From positions 1 to 50,440 of the forward strand of contig NZ_CAAJGM010000214.1 of assembly GCF_900996235.1 (NCBI RefSeq): 50,440 bases of DNA. Direction: 5' to 3'. The notes below the pieces were generated by a model. It was given only the letters and a program-made list of their open reading frames with translations, was not told where the DNA came from and did not search any database. Below are positions 34,428 to 43,136 of this stretch, one piece after another. Numbering within the stretch: the first letter of the stretch is position 1; each line of letters starts with the position of its first letter. The DNA is from Paraburkholderia sp. BCC1885. GTDB lineage: Bacteria; Pseudomonadota; Gammaproteobacteria; Burkholderiales; Burkholderiaceae. The translations under genes were made by a program, and so were the position numbers.

Positions 34428-36074
34428 ATGAAGCTCAGTCCTCTCGCCGGCAAGTCCGCGCCGCACGGCATGCTTGTCAATATTCCCCGTCTCGTCACTG
34501 CGTACTACGCTGAAAAGCCGGACCCGGCCGTGGCTGCGGAACGCGTCGCGTTCGGCACCTCGGGGCATCGCGGCACGCCGTTCGAGCGCGGCTTCAATGA
34601 GTGGCATGTGCTCGCGATCACGCAGGCCATCTGTCACTATCGAAAGCAGCAGGGTATCGACGGGCCGCTTTTTCTCGGCATCGACACGCATGCGCTCTCC
34701 GAGCCCGCCCACGCCAGCGCGCTCGAAGTACTGGCCGCCAATGGCGTGGAAGTCATGATCGCGGCGCACGGCGAATACACGCCCACGCCCGCCGTCTCGC
34801 GCGCGATTCTGGTGTACAACCGCGGCCGTACCTCGGGGCTCGCGGACGGCATCGTGGTCACGCCGTCGCACAACCCGCCCGATAGTGGCGGCTTCAAGTA
34901 CAACCCGCCCAACGGCGGCCCGGCGGACGGCAGCGTCACCGGCTGGATCGAAAAGGCGGCGAACGCCTTGCTCGAAGCCGGTCTCGACGGCGTGCTGCGC
35001 ATGCCGCTCAGCCGTGCGCTGGCCGCCTCCACCACGCACCGGCACGATTACCTCAACGCGTATGTGGAGGATCTTGCCAACGTGATCGACATGGACGTGC
35101 TGCGCGGCGCGCCGATCCGCCTCGGTGTCGATCCGCTCGGCGGCGCGGGCGTGCACTATTGGGAGCCGATTGCGCAACGTTACGGCCTGAATCTGACCGT
35201 GCTCAACGACGAAGTGGATCCGACCTTTCGCTTCATGAGCCTCGACTGGGACGGCAAGATTCGCATGGACCCGTCGTCGCCATACGCCATGCAGCCGCTG
35301 CTGGCACAGAAGGATCACTTCGACGTGGCCTTCGCCTGCGATACCGATCACGACCGGCATGGCATCGTCACGCGCGGCGGGGGTCTGCTGCCGCCTAATC
35401 ATTATCTGAGCGTGATGATCGATTACCTGTTCGCGCATCGGCCGGGCTGGCCGGCGCAGGCGGCGGTGGGCAAGACCATCGTCAGCAGCCAGATGATCGA
35501 TCGCGTCGCCGGCAACCTCGGCCGCCGGCTTCATGAGGTGCCGGTGGGTTTCAAATGGTTCGTCGACGGTCTGGTGGACGGCTCGCTGGGTTTTGGCGGC
35601 GAGGAGAGCGCGGGCGCGAGTTGTCTGCGACTCGACGGCACGGCGTGGACCACCGACAAGGACGGCATCGTACCCGCCTTGCTGTCGGCGGAGATCACGA
35701 CGCGCATCGGCCGCAATCCCGCCGAAATCTACCGCGATCTGACGCAACGGTTGGGCGAGCCCGTCGAACGTCGCGTGCAAGCCGCCGCCACCGCGCCACA
35801 GCGGGCCAGGCTGGGCAAACTCGCGCCGGCGCAATTCCCGCACACCGAACTGGCTGGCGAGAAAATCGAGCAGGTGCTCGACCGCGCGCCGGGCAATCAG
35901 GCGGGCATCGGCGGCATCAAGGTGATGACGAAGAACGGCTGGTTTGCCGCGCGTCCGTCAGGGACCGAGGACATCTACAAGATTTACGCGGAGAGTTTCC
36001 TCGGCGACGAGCACCTGACCCGCATTGTTGAGGAGGCCCAGGCAATGGTGGATAGCACGCTGGCGCAAGCATAG
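34428..36074 (+). CDS. pgm: Phosphoglucomutase, alpha-D-glucose phosphate specific
   Basis: This 548-residue enzyme interconverts glucose 1-phosphate and glucose 6-phosphate in the cytoplasm. It aligns from end to end with E. coli Pgm (546 residues). The N-terminal block is VAFGTSGHRGTPF, the phosphoserine loop is VTPSHNPPDSGG, the magnesium loop is CDTDHDRHG, the sugar-binding loop is FGGEESAG, and the phosphate-binding loop is ARPSGTEDIYKIYAESF. The start at 34428 (MKLSPLAGKSAPHG) gives the family length; an earlier in-frame start at 34332 adds 32 unrelated residues. A 7-bp inverted repeat (34261-34267 with 34304-34310) lies between it and the MFS gene. Confidence 0.96.
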   Translation: MKLSPLAGKSAPHGMLVNIPRLVTAYYAEKPDPAVAAERVAFGTSGHRGTPFERGFNEWHVLAITQAICHYRKQQGIDGPLFLGIDTHALSEPAHASALEVLAANGVEVMIAAHGEYTPTPAVSRAILVYNRGRTSGLADGIVVTPSHNPPDSGGFKYNPPNGGPADGSVTGWIEKAANALLEAGLDGVLRMPLSRALAASTTHRHDYLNAYVEDLANVIDMDVLRGAPIRLGVDPLGGAGVHYWEPIAQRYGLNLTVLNDEVDPTFRFMSLDWDGKIRMDPSSPYAMQPLLAQKDHFDVAFACDTDHDRHGIVTRGGGLLPPNHYLSVMIDYLFAHRPGWPAQAAVGKTIVSSQMIDRVAGNLGRRLHEVPVGFKWFVDGLVDGSLGFGGEESAGASCLRLDGTAWTTDKDGIVPALLSAEITTRIGRNPAEIYRDLTQRLGEPVERRVQAAATAPQRARLGKLAPAQFPHTELAGEKIEQVLDRAPGNQAGIGGIKVMTKNGWFAARPSGTEDIYKIYAESFLGDEHLTRIVEEAQAMVDSTLAQA

Positions 36075-36096
36075 CGTGCGAGCCGACGCCATGGCT

Positions 36097-36552
36097 TCAG
36101 CTCTTTTCGCGCAAGGCCGCGACATGCAGTTTCGCGGCCTCATTGCTGTGAAACAGCCCGCGTAACGCCAGCGAGAGCGCCGTTTGCGCTTCGTGCGCGA
36201 CGGCGCTACGGTCGTCGTCGAAGTGCTTGACGGCGTTGCGCAGGTGGCGCGCGGCATCCTCGTGAAGCTCGGCGGCGATCGCGTGATGCTGGGCTGCGCC
36301 TGCATGGCTGTCGAGAGGGCCGTCGGTGGGCGGCACGACGAGCGGCGCGCCGGTGTGGTGCTTGAGGGCGTCGTTGGCGCGCTCAATGGCATGCAAGGTG
36401 TGGCCGTGCGCCAGCATCGCCTGATGGGCGGCGTGCGCAAAGTCCTTGCCGTCCTCGAAATGCCGCGACGCCTCGCGATGCAGGCGCCCGGCCTGCTCGT
36501 GATGCGACGCCGCAGCCTCCAGATGTTCCTTTTTGCTGTGTTTGGCGTTCAT
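36097..36552 (-). CDS. Histidine-rich helical protein with internal duplication, function unknown
   Basis: This is a 151-residue soluble protein with about 23 histidines. Two related halves are visible: residues 11-56 (AAASHHEQAGRLHREASRHF, then HAAHQAMLAHGHTLHA) and residues 85-146 (GAAQHHAIAAELHEDAARHL, then AHEAQTALSLALRGLF). Both follow the pattern AAxHHxxAAxxHxxAAxH, which places His and Ala on the faces of amphipathic helices. It resembles metal-binding or four-helix-bundle proteins, but I recognise no family. The start is secure: AGGAGGAG lies just upstream of the ATG. The gene follows the DUF971 gene by 93 bases on the same strand and converges on pgm. Confidence 0.8.
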   Translation of the reverse strand: MNAKHSKKEHLEAAASHHEQAGRLHREASRHFEDGKDFAHAAHQAMLAHGHTLHAIERANDALKHHTGAPLVVPPTDGPLDSHAGAAQHHAIAAELHEDAARHLRNAVKHFDDDRSAVAHEAQTALSLALRGLFHSNEAAKLHVAALREKS

Positions 36553-36645
36553 GTCTCCTCCTGGGCAATCGGTTGACCCCGTGCCGGTGTGGAGCGGAGC
36601 ACGAGCCGCCAGGGGCGCTGCGCGATGGCCGGCGGGCAGACCATG

Positions 36646-36981
36646 TTACGCCTCGCCAGGCGTTTGTCCATGCGCCTGATCCCGCGGTGACACCTGCGTC
36701 TCCGCAAGCTGCGCCAGGTAGTGCCAGGGATAGATGCCGCGCGCATGGCCGTCGCTGAAGACGAGCTGCACGCCATAACCCATTGACTGCACGTCGACGA
36801 GTGTGACGTCGTCCGACGTATGCAGCGCACCGCCGTCGATCCGGATGCGGCGGCATTCGGCACACGCACAGGCCTGCCGCAATTGCGCGTGTGCCAACTG
36901 CTGTTCGCGCCCATCGGGCCAGTGCAGTGTCAGCCTCCGCGTGACGGCGTTGCTGACGATCTGCGGCGGCGCGTCGTTCAT
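36646..36981 (-). CDS. DUF971 family protein (gamma-butyrobetaine hydroxylase N-terminal-like)
   Basis: This 111-residue protein contains RLTLHWPDGREQQLAHAQLR, the CACAECRR cysteine motif and the closing GYGVQLVFSDGHARGIYPWHYL, all typical of DUF971. The same domain is the N terminus of gamma-butyrobetaine hydroxylase and the C terminus of plant HCF101, an iron-sulfur carrier of the Mrp/ApbC group. A link to iron or Fe-S chemistry is therefore reasonable but unproven. Its ATG overlaps the stop of the HEAT-repeat gene (ATGA), so translation is coupled. In turn these follow the ferredoxin/flavoprotein genes on the same strand. Confidence 0.85.
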   Translation of the reverse strand: MNDAPPQIVSNAVTRRLTLHWPDGREQQLAHAQLRQACACAECRRIRIDGGALHTSDDVTLVDVQSMGYGVQLVFSDGHARGIYPWHYLAQLAETQVSPRDQAHGQTPGEA

Positions 36982-37973
36982 GCGGCCGCGTCCTCGATCT
37001 GTTGCAAGGCGATGCGCACCGCTTTGCGCACATCCGGGTCGCGATCCTCGAGTGCCTCGCGCAGTGCGGGCAAGCTGCGCGGATCGCGTATTTCGCCGAG
37101 CGCCAACGCTGCCTCCTTGCGCAGATTGCTGACGGTATGGGCGAGAAGAGCGGCGACTGCGGACGCGGCCTCGTGGTTGCCGATCTGGCCAAGCGCGCGC
37201 ACCGCACGCAGGCGAACCTGCCAATAATCGTCGTCGAGCGCCGCGAGCAGCGGCTCGTACGCCCCGGCGGCACGCAGTTTGCCGAGGGTGGTGGCCGCTT
37301 CCTCGCGTACTTGCCAGGCGTCGTCGCGCAATGCGCCAAGAAGCGCGGAGGTGACGACTGCATCGGTCGCTTCCGCAAAACCGAGTGCGCCGACCGCGGC
37401 GCGCCGCACCTCCGTTTGCGCATCTCCGGTCGCCAGCGCGGCGAGCGGCGCCAAGGCACGCGGGTCTTTCAGCCAGCCGAGCGTGCCGACCGCTTCAAGC
37501 CTGACGCTGGACGTGCTGTCGCCGAGCGCGTGCAAGGCCGGATCGAACGCGCGGCTATCGCGCAGTTCGCGCAAACCTCGCAATGCCGCGGCCCGCACGA
37601 AGGGCTCTTCGTGCGCGACCCATTGGCTCAATATCGCGCCCGAGGCGGGATCTTTCAGTTCGGTGAGGCTTTGTGCGGCGGCGGCACGGACGGTTTCATC
37701 CGCATCGAGAAGCGCGCCGCACAGGGCTTCGACAATCTCCGCCTGTTCCCATGACGCGAGCACTCGCGCCGCTTCCAGCCGGACTTCCGGCGCGGGATCG
37801 TCGCGCAAGGCGGCCACCAGCGCCGGCAGCAGTTCGACCTCTTCGAGGTCCGCGATGTCGAGCAGCGCGATGCGGCGCACGGCGGCGTCCGCGTCGGCCA
37901 GGCGCGCGAGTAGCGCGGCGCTGGCGGGATCGGTTGCGTCGAGGTGAGGAGGGTTAAAAGACGGCACGGTCAT
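36978..37973 (-). CDS. HEAT-repeat protein (PBS-lyase HEAT-like)
   Basis: This 331-residue protein is made almost wholly of tandem HEAT-like helical pairs of about 31 residues (for example DPAPEVRLEAARVLASW, DDAWQVREEAATTLGKL, DDYWQVRLRAVRALGQIG, LEDRDPDVRKAVRIALQQI). These form a protein-binding solenoid. In other bacteria such proteins serve as assembly factors or bilin-lyase-like scaffolds. There are no catalytic residues to point to. I take the ATG at 37973; the preceding in-frame codon at 37979 is TTG. The gene starts 101 bases after the ferredoxin stop with no terminator between them, so it probably belongs to the flavoprotein operon and may help assemble or dock its products (inference). 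Confidence 0.87.
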   Translation of the reverse strand: MTVPSFNPPHLDATDPASAALLARLADADAAVRRIALLDIADLEEVELLPALVAALRDDPAPEVRLEAARVLASWEQAEIVEALCGALLDADETVRAAAAQSLTELKDPASGAILSQWVAHEEPFVRAAALRGLRELRDSRAFDPALHALGDSTSSVRLEAVGTLGWLKDPRALAPLAALATGDAQTEVRRAAVGALGFAEATDAVVTSALLGALRDDAWQVREEAATTLGKLRAAGAYEPLLAALDDDYWQVRLRAVRALGQIGNHEAASAVAALLAHTVSNLRKEAALALGEIRDPRSLPALREALEDRDPDVRKAVRIALQQIEDAAA

Positions 37974-38074
37974 GGGCAAAAGATTCGCACAGGATGATTG
38001 ATCTGAAGGTCGAGGTCGGATTCTGAGGATTGATCAGGATTGCCAGGTATAAATGATTGCCGCGCGAATATCGT

Positions 38075-38320
38075 CTACCGCAACAGATAAGGAATTTCGA
38101 CCTTGACCGCCCCGGTGGGGCAATCGCGCTCGCAGGGCATGCAATACCAGCATTCGTCGAACTGCATGTAGGCTTTGCCTTTGCTCAGATCGATAGCGAG
38201 CAGATCGAGCGGGCATACGTCGACGCAAACCGTGCAGCCTTTATCGGCAATGCAGAGGTCTTCGTCGATCGTCACGGGCGCGCTGCTGCGCTGAAGAATA
38301 TCGTGCGGGGTATAGGACAT
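38075..38320 (-). CDS. Two-cluster ferredoxin, AprB-like short form
   Basis: This is an 81-residue protein with two [4Fe-4S] motifs: CIADKGCTVCVDVCPLDLL (C-x5-C-x2-C-x3-CP) and CWYCMPCERDCP (C-x2-C-x2-C-x3-CP). The spacing and the segment DECWYCMPCERDCPTGAVKV strongly recall the beta subunit of adenylylsulfate reductase (AprB; CWECYSC type). The long C-terminal tail with which AprB wraps AprA is missing here. The gene begins 12 bases after the flavoprotein stop codon, so the two products probably form a complex in the cytoplasm, the ferredoxin passing electrons to or from the flavin. The similarity is judged by eye. Confidence 0.88.
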   Translation of the reverse strand: MSYTPHDILQRSSAPVTIDEDLCIADKGCTVCVDVCPLDLLAIDLSKGKAYMQFDECWYCMPCERDCPTGAVKVEIPYLLR

Positions 38321-38332
38321 GGTGTGCCTCGG

Positions 38333-40072
38333 TCAAACCGTTTCAGTGAGCGTAGCCGACTCGCGGATGCGCAATTTCTGGTAAGCGCCGCGCTCGTCAT
38401 CGGCAAGCGGCACGACGTAGGGCTCGACCGCGCGCTTCTCGCTCGTCATGCGGCCATGCTCGTCCTTGCGCAGATGCGTATGGCAAAACCACTCGGCGTC
38501 GTTGCGCTGCGGGTAATCGACCCGGTGGTGATACAGACCCCAGCGGCTCTCGGTGCGAAACAGCGAGGCGCGTGCCGCCATTTCCGCGCAATCGCGGATC
38601 GCCCGCACTTCGGCGGCCCGCATCAGTTCATGGGGATTGAGCGCGCGAATCGCGTCGATGTCCTCGGCGATTTCGTCGAAGCGTTGTAACCCGATCTCCA
38701 TCTTGCGCGTCACTTTCGGCGGCTGCAGGTAGTCGTTCACCATGCGGCGCAACTTGTATTCGACCTGCGACGGCGCGTGTCCATGCTCGCGTTCGAGCGG
38801 GGCGTAGATGCGCGCCCGTTCGGCGGCAATCTGCTGTTCGTCGATTGCCGCGTGCTCGCGGCCGGCCACGTAGTCCGCCGCGTTCTGGCCGGCAAACCAG
38901 CCATATGTGAAGGCGCCGAGCATGTAGTTATGCGGCACCGCCGCCATATCGCCCGCTGCGTAAAGTCCCGCCACGGTGGTTTCGGCCCGCGCATTCACAT
39001 AGACGCCGGAGGCACTATGACCGCTGCAAAAGCCGATCTCCGAGATATGCATTTCGACCATCTGCTGCCGGTAATCGGTGCCGCGTCCTGCATGAAAGCG
39101 TCCGCGGCTCGGACGTTCGTTGGTATGCAGAATCTGTTCGATCGTCTGGATGGTTTCTTCGGCGAGGTGATCGAGTTTCAGAAACACCGGTCCGTTGCCG
39201 CTTTGCAGTTCCTGATAGAACTCCCACATCATCTGGCCGCTCCAGTAATCGCATTCGATGAAGCGCTCGCCCTTGCCGTTCGCGGTGAAGCCGCCAAGCG
39301 GTCCAGTGACGTAGGCGCATGCAGGTCCGTTGTAGTCCTTAATAAGCGGATTGATCTGGAAGCATTCGAGGTTCGCCAGCGCAGCCCCGGCGTGATAGGC
39401 CATCGCATAGCCGTCGCCGGCGTTGGTGGGGTTTTCGTAGGTACCCATCAGATAGCCGGAGGCGGGCAGGCCGAGGCGTCCGGCCGCGCCGCAGCAGAGA
39501 ATCACCGCTTTGGCGCGCACCACGTAAAAATCCGCCGTGCGGCAGTCGAAGCCGAGCACGCCGCAGACACGCCCCTGTGCATCCGTCAGCAGCCGCGTCG
39601 CGACGATCCGGTTGGTCAAGGCAATCCGCGCCCGCTTGAGTTGCCGATAGAGCACTTTCTTGATGTCGTGGCCTTCCGGCATCGGCAGCACATACGAGCC
39701 CATGTGATGGACTTTCTTGACCGCGTAGTCGCCGGTGCCGTCCTTCTCGAACTTCACGCCCCAGCGATCGAGCTGCTCGATGGTCGTGAAGCTGTGCTTT
39801 GCGTAGGCATACACGGCTTCCTGATCGACGATGCCGTCGTTGGCGATGGTGATTTCGCGCGTGTACTGTTCGGGCGTGGCGTGGCCCGGAATCACCGCGT
39901 TGTTCAGGCCGTCCATGCCCATCGAGATGGCGCCGCTGCGTTTGACGTGAGCCTTTTCCAACACCAGCACCTTCAGGTCCGGATTGCGCTCTTTCGCCTT
40001 GATGGCGGCCATCGGCCCGGCGGTGCCGCCGCCCACCACCACAATGTCGTACTCCAGAACATGCGTATTCAT
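38333..40072 (-). CDS. FAD-dependent oxidoreductase of the fumarate reductase/AprA family
   Basis: This 579-residue flavoprotein has the dinucleotide-binding start YDIVVVGGGTAGPMAAIKAK, a central region with GRLGLPASGYLMGTYENPTN and NAGDGYAMAYHAGA, the FAD-closing block GLYAAGDMAAVPHNYMLGAF, and a C-terminal helical domain like that of SdhA/FrdA/AprA. It has no signal peptide. AprA is about 640 residues; this is shorter, and the AprA GASGHKFSSGS-type loop is replaced by AAVPHNYMLGAF, so the substrate may differ. It overlaps the regulator gene by 4 bases (ATGA) and is followed by its ferredoxin. Together with the divergent sulfonate-type importer, an oxidoreductase for a sulfur compound is my best guess, not a firm call. 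Confidence 0.85.
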   Translation of the reverse strand: MNTHVLEYDIVVVGGGTAGPMAAIKAKERNPDLKVLVLEKAHVKRSGAISMGMDGLNNAVIPGHATPEQYTREITIANDGIVDQEAVYAYAKHSFTTIEQLDRWGVKFEKDGTGDYAVKKVHHMGSYVLPMPEGHDIKKVLYRQLKRARIALTNRIVATRLLTDAQGRVCGVLGFDCRTADFYVVRAKAVILCCGAAGRLGLPASGYLMGTYENPTNAGDGYAMAYHAGAALANLECFQINPLIKDYNGPACAYVTGPLGGFTANGKGERFIECDYWSGQMMWEFYQELQSGNGPVFLKLDHLAEETIQTIEQILHTNERPSRGRFHAGRGTDYRQQMVEMHISEIGFCSGHSASGVYVNARAETTVAGLYAAGDMAAVPHNYMLGAFTYGWFAGQNAADYVAGREHAAIDEQQIAAERARIYAPLEREHGHAPSQVEYKLRRMVNDYLQPPKVTRKMEIGLQRFDEIAEDIDAIRALNPHELMRAAEVRAIRDCAEMAARASLFRTESRWGLYHHRVDYPQRNDAEWFCHTHLRKDEHGRMTSEKRAVEPYVVPLADDERGAYQKLRIRESATLTETV

Positions 40073-40839
40073 GGGGCTTTCCTCGTCGTGCCGCGCGGTT
40101 TGTGGCGGTCCGTGCGCAAGCGGTATTGAAACGCGTCGCCACGGAAGTAGAGATATTCGTAGTCGATCGGCGCACCGGACGCATCGTGCGTCAGGCGCTC
40201 GATGCGCAGCACCGGGCTGCCTTCCTCGACCGGCAGGGCAGCGGCTATCTCGTCGTCGGCGAGGATCGCGTCGATGGCGACGTCGGCATGGCCGAGCGCC
40301 ACGCCGCAGTCGTTTTCGAGTATCAGGAAGATGTCGCGGGTGACGAGATCGGCGCTCGCGAGGCGCTTGCCGAATACTTCGGGTAACCAGGTAATTTCGA
40401 GCGAAACAGCCTCGCGATTCAACAGACGCACCCGATGGATCTCGGCGACAGGCGCACCTTCCGGCAGATTCAGTTTGGCGGCGACCTGCCGGCTCGCTTC
40501 GACGATACGAAAACTGCGCAACTGGTTGACGATTTCATAGCCCATCGACGTCATCGCCTCGCCGAAGCCCTGCAGCGAGGTGACATTCTGAAATGCCTTC
40601 GGCTTGGAGACGAAGGTGCCTTTGCCATGCAACTTGAACAACAGTCCCTCTTTCTGCAGATCGCCGAGCGCCTGACGCACGGTGATGCGGCTCACGCCGA
40701 ACAGCGCGCACAGTTCGTGCTCGGACGGCATCTGGCTGTGCGGCGCGTAAGTGCCGTCGAGAATCCGGCCGCGCAAGGTGTCCTTGATCTGCGCATAGAG
40801 CGGCTGCGGCGAGAAAGGCACGAGATTGGATTTGGGCAT
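40069..40839 (-). CDS. GntR-family transcriptional regulator, HutC subfamily (UTRA domain)
   Basis: This is a 256-residue regulator. The N-terminal winged helix (about 10-80) shows LYAQIKDTLRGRILDGTYAP, MPSEHELCALFGVSRITVRQ and LLFKLHGKGTFVSKP, the standard GntR DNA-binding domain. The remainder (about 100-245) is a UTRA ligand domain (VAEIHRVRLLN, GSPVLRIERLTHDASGAPID). It leads the operon with the flavoprotein and ferredoxin genes (4-base overlap) and diverges from the ABC importer, so it very likely controls both in response to the transported compound. A palindrome lies 7 bases upstream of its start. Confidence 0.93.
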   Translation of the reverse strand: MPKSNLVPFSPQPLYAQIKDTLRGRILDGTYAPHSQMPSEHELCALFGVSRITVRQALGDLQKEGLLFKLHGKGTFVSKPKAFQNVTSLQGFGEAMTSMGYEIVNQLRSFRIVEASRQVAAKLNLPEGAPVAEIHRVRLLNREAVSLEITWLPEVFGKRLASADLVTRDIFLILENDCGVALGHADVAIDAILADDEIAAALPVEEGSPVLRIERLTHDASGAPIDYEYLYFRGDAFQYRLRTDRHKPRGTTRKAP

Positions 40840-40845
40840 GAATCA

Positions 40846-40859
40846 CTTGTCATAACAAG
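40846..40859. promoter_or_regulatory. Palindrome CTTGT-CATA-ACAAG, probable operator of the GntR regulator
   Basis: The 5-bp arms are perfect, and the site lies 7 bases before the regulator start codon, where bound protein would block its own expression. Autoregulation is inferred from the position. Confidence 0.55.
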
Positions 40860-41015
40860 ATGAATGCAGAGTGTAGTCAGGAGGGCGGCCGTAGCAAACC
40901 AAGCATTTGCGATATCTATTGGCGGCTTTGCTGATAAGCGCCACCTGAAAGCGACGACGGGACGCGTTGCACCGGCGCGGGGCATCGGCGAGAACATGCA
41001 AACCTTAAATGTCGG

Positions 41016-41042
41016 ATTCGAATAAACATATACAAATCGAAT
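41016..41042. promoter_or_regulatory. AT-rich inverted repeat in the divergent promoter region of the importer
   Basis: ATTCGA (41016-41021) and TCGAAT (41037-41042) flank an AT-rich core that includes AAACATATACAAA. The core resembles HutC-type TGTATA/ACA operators. It lies about 90 bases upstream of the permease start within the 240-base gap between the divergent units, and may hold the importer promoter. I see nothing else in 40860-41015. Confidence 0.45.
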
Positions 41043-41129
41043 AATTCTCAACGGCGTTCCGGACCGTTACGCTGTGCGTTGAATCCGTCCGCGAGGACGT
41101 TTGCCGGCCTGACGGAGCGTGTTACTACC

Positions 41130-42185
41130 GTGTCTACTCAATCTGAAACGATCCCTTCGAGCACGGCGCGCGCGAGCCGCGCGACGCCATTGCGTCATGT
41201 GTCGCGGCGCGTGGTGATCGCCGGGCTCGCCGCCCTGGCATGGCTGGGCAGCGCCGCGCTTACGCAATGGTGGCCGAATCTCGACGATTGGCCCTACACC
41301 AGCGAGCTCGTTGCTATCAAGCTCGTGCTCGCGGCGATTGCCGCGCTGCTCGGCATCGCAGGGTGGCGCGTGCGCCCGGGCGAAGCGGACCAGAACGAGG
41401 GTCAGGATCCGCCCTCGCGCATCGACCGCTGGCTCGGCGCGATGCCGTGGCTGGTTGCATTGGCGCTGGGCGTCACGGTGTGGGAAGTGCTGACGGCGAA
41501 GCTCGAATGGCTGCCGCGGCCGTTCTTCGCGCCGCCCCAGGCGCTGATTGCCGTCTACGTGGAGGACTTCCCGCGTCTCGGTTCGAGCGTCGTGCATTCG
41601 CTCGGCCTGCTCGCGTATGGCTATGCGCTGGGCGCCGTGACGGGCTTCGTGATTGGCGTGAGCATCGGCTGGTCGCGCGCGGTGAGCTACTGGCTGCATC
41701 CGGTGTTGCGCCTGATCGGACCGCTGCCGTCCACCGCGTGGCTGCCGTTGGCGTTTTTCTTCTTTCCGTCCAGCTTTAGCGCAAGCGTGTTTCTGATTGC
41801 GCTGGCCACGGCGTTTCCGGTGGCCGTGCTGACATGGTCGGGCGTCGCGGGCGTGAACGCCGCGTACTACGACATCGCCCGCACGCTCGGCGCGCGGCCG
41901 TCCTTCCTGATTCTGCGCGTGGCGATTCCGGCCGCGTTGCCCTCGGTGTTCGTGGGTCTGTTCATGGGCCTTGGCGTGTCGTTTTCCGTGCTGATCGTGG
42001 CGGAGATGATGGGCGTAAAAGCGGGTCTCGGCTGGTATCTGCAATGGGCCCAAGGCTGGGCCGCGTATTCGAACATGTACGCGGCGTTACTGGTGATGGC
42101 CCTGATGTGCTCGGGCCTGATCACGCTGTTGTTCCGCTTTCGCGACCGTTTGCTCGCGTGGCAGAAAGGATTGCTCAAATGGTAG
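41130..42185 (+). CDS. ABC transporter permease, nitrate/sulfonate/taurine type
   Basis: This protein of about 351 residues has two N-terminal membrane segments before the permease core, then six more. The EAA-type loop reads YYDIARTLGARPSFLILRVA, close to SsuC/TauC/NrtB permeases. The N-terminal extension of about 110 residues is longer than usual for SsuC (about 260). The start is uncertain: GTG at 41130 follows GGAG by 12 bases, while a TTG at 41079 is also in frame. The last codons overlap the ATPase gene start (ATGGTAG), so the two are translationally coupled. With the ATPase and binding protein genes it makes a complete importer. Confidence 0.9.
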   Translation: MSTQSETIPSSTARASRATPLRHVSRRVVIAGLAALAWLGSAALTQWWPNLDDWPYTSELVAIKLVLAAIAALLGIAGWRVRPGEADQNEGQDPPSRIDRWLGAMPWLVALALGVTVWEVLTAKLEWLPRPFFAPPQALIAVYVEDFPRLGSSVVHSLGLLAYGYALGAVTGFVIGVSIGWSRAVSYWLHPVLRLIGPLPSTAWLPLAFFFFPSSFSASVFLIALATAFPVAVLTWSGVAGVNAAYYDIARTLGARPSFLILRVAIPAALPSVFVGLFMGLGVSFSVLIVAEMMGVKAGLGWYLQWAQGWAAYSNMYAALLVMALMCSGLITLLFRFRDRLLAWQKGLLKW

Positions 42186-43003
42186 CCATACCCGCATTGA
42201 ACGAAGGGCCGCCTGCCGCGCAGCGCGGCGGTGCGCGCATCGACGTGCGCAACGTCAGTCACCGGTTCACGTTTCAGGGCGCGGCGTTGCCGGTGCTACA
42301 GGAGGTCGACTTCGCGGTGGAACCGGGCGAGTTCGTCGCGCTGCTGGGACCGAGCGGCTGCGGCAAGTCCACGTTGTTGCGCCTGGTCGCGGGCCTCGAT
42401 AAACCTGCACAGGGGAGTGTCCATGCAGATGGCGCCGTGATCGAAGGGCCGGACCCGTCGCGCGTGGTGGTGTTTCAGGACCCGACGTTATTTCCGTGGC
42501 GCACGGTGCGCGCCAATGTAGGCCTCGGGCCGCAAGCGCAGCGTCGCAAGCACGGCTGGTGGACCAAGCAGGAACCGGATGGCGTCTCGCAACGCATCGA
42601 TGCGGCACTCGAACTGGTTGGCCTCGCCGAATTCGCCGATGCCTTTCCGCATCAACTCTCCGGCGGCATGGCGCAGCGTGTGGCGCTTGCGCGGGCGCTG
42701 GTGAACGATCCGGCGCTGCTGGTGCTGGACGAACCGTTCGGCAAGCTCGATTCGCTCACGCGCATCCGCATGCAGGGCGAACTCGTGCGGCTGTGGCAGG
42801 ACGCGCAGTTTTCGGTGCTGCTGGTCACGCACGATGTTGAGGAAGCCTTATTTTTGGCGAATCGCGTCATCGTGTTCAGCGAACGGCCGGCGCGAATTGT
42901 CGCCGAGGTTCACAACGACGCGCCGTATCCGCGGCATCGCGACGACCCAAAGCTGGTTTCGTTGCGCCGTGAGGTACTCGCGCAACTCGGACTGGAGGCG
43001 TGA
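42179..43003 (+). CDS. ABC transporter ATP-binding protein, nitrate/sulfonate/taurine type
   Basis: This 274-residue ATPase has Walker A GPSGCGKST, a Q-loop FQDPTLFPWRTV, the signature LSGGMAQRVALARAL, Walker B LLVLDEPFGKLD and the switch histidine in LLVTHDVEEALFLANRV. All these match SsuB/TauB/NrtD-type subunits, which energise import across the inner membrane. The start ATG at 42179 overlaps the permease stop. The region 42535-42570 encodes an insertion (QAQRRKHGWWTKQEPDG) after the Q-loop that is a little longer than in SsuB. Confidence 0.94.
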   Translation: MVAIPALNEGPPAAQRGGARIDVRNVSHRFTFQGAALPVLQEVDFAVEPGEFVALLGPSGCGKSTLLRLVAGLDKPAQGSVHADGAVIEGPDPSRVVVFQDPTLFPWRTVRANVGLGPQAQRRKHGWWTKQEPDGVSQRIDAALELVGLAEFADAFPHQLSGGMAQRVALARALVNDPALLVLDEPFGKLDSLTRIRMQGELVRLWQDAQFSVLLVTHDVEEALFLANRVIVFSERPARIVAEVHNDAPYPRHRDDPKLVSLRREVLAQLGLEA

Positions 43004-43136
43004 GCGATCGATGTATGAACGCCCGTGCGCAAATGCACGAGTGTCTCCATGCGCGTCGCCGCGTCTCGCGCAGCACAAAACCTGCGGCACAAAACCCGCA
43101 GCATCAGACCAATAATGACTTGAGGAACCACCCGCC

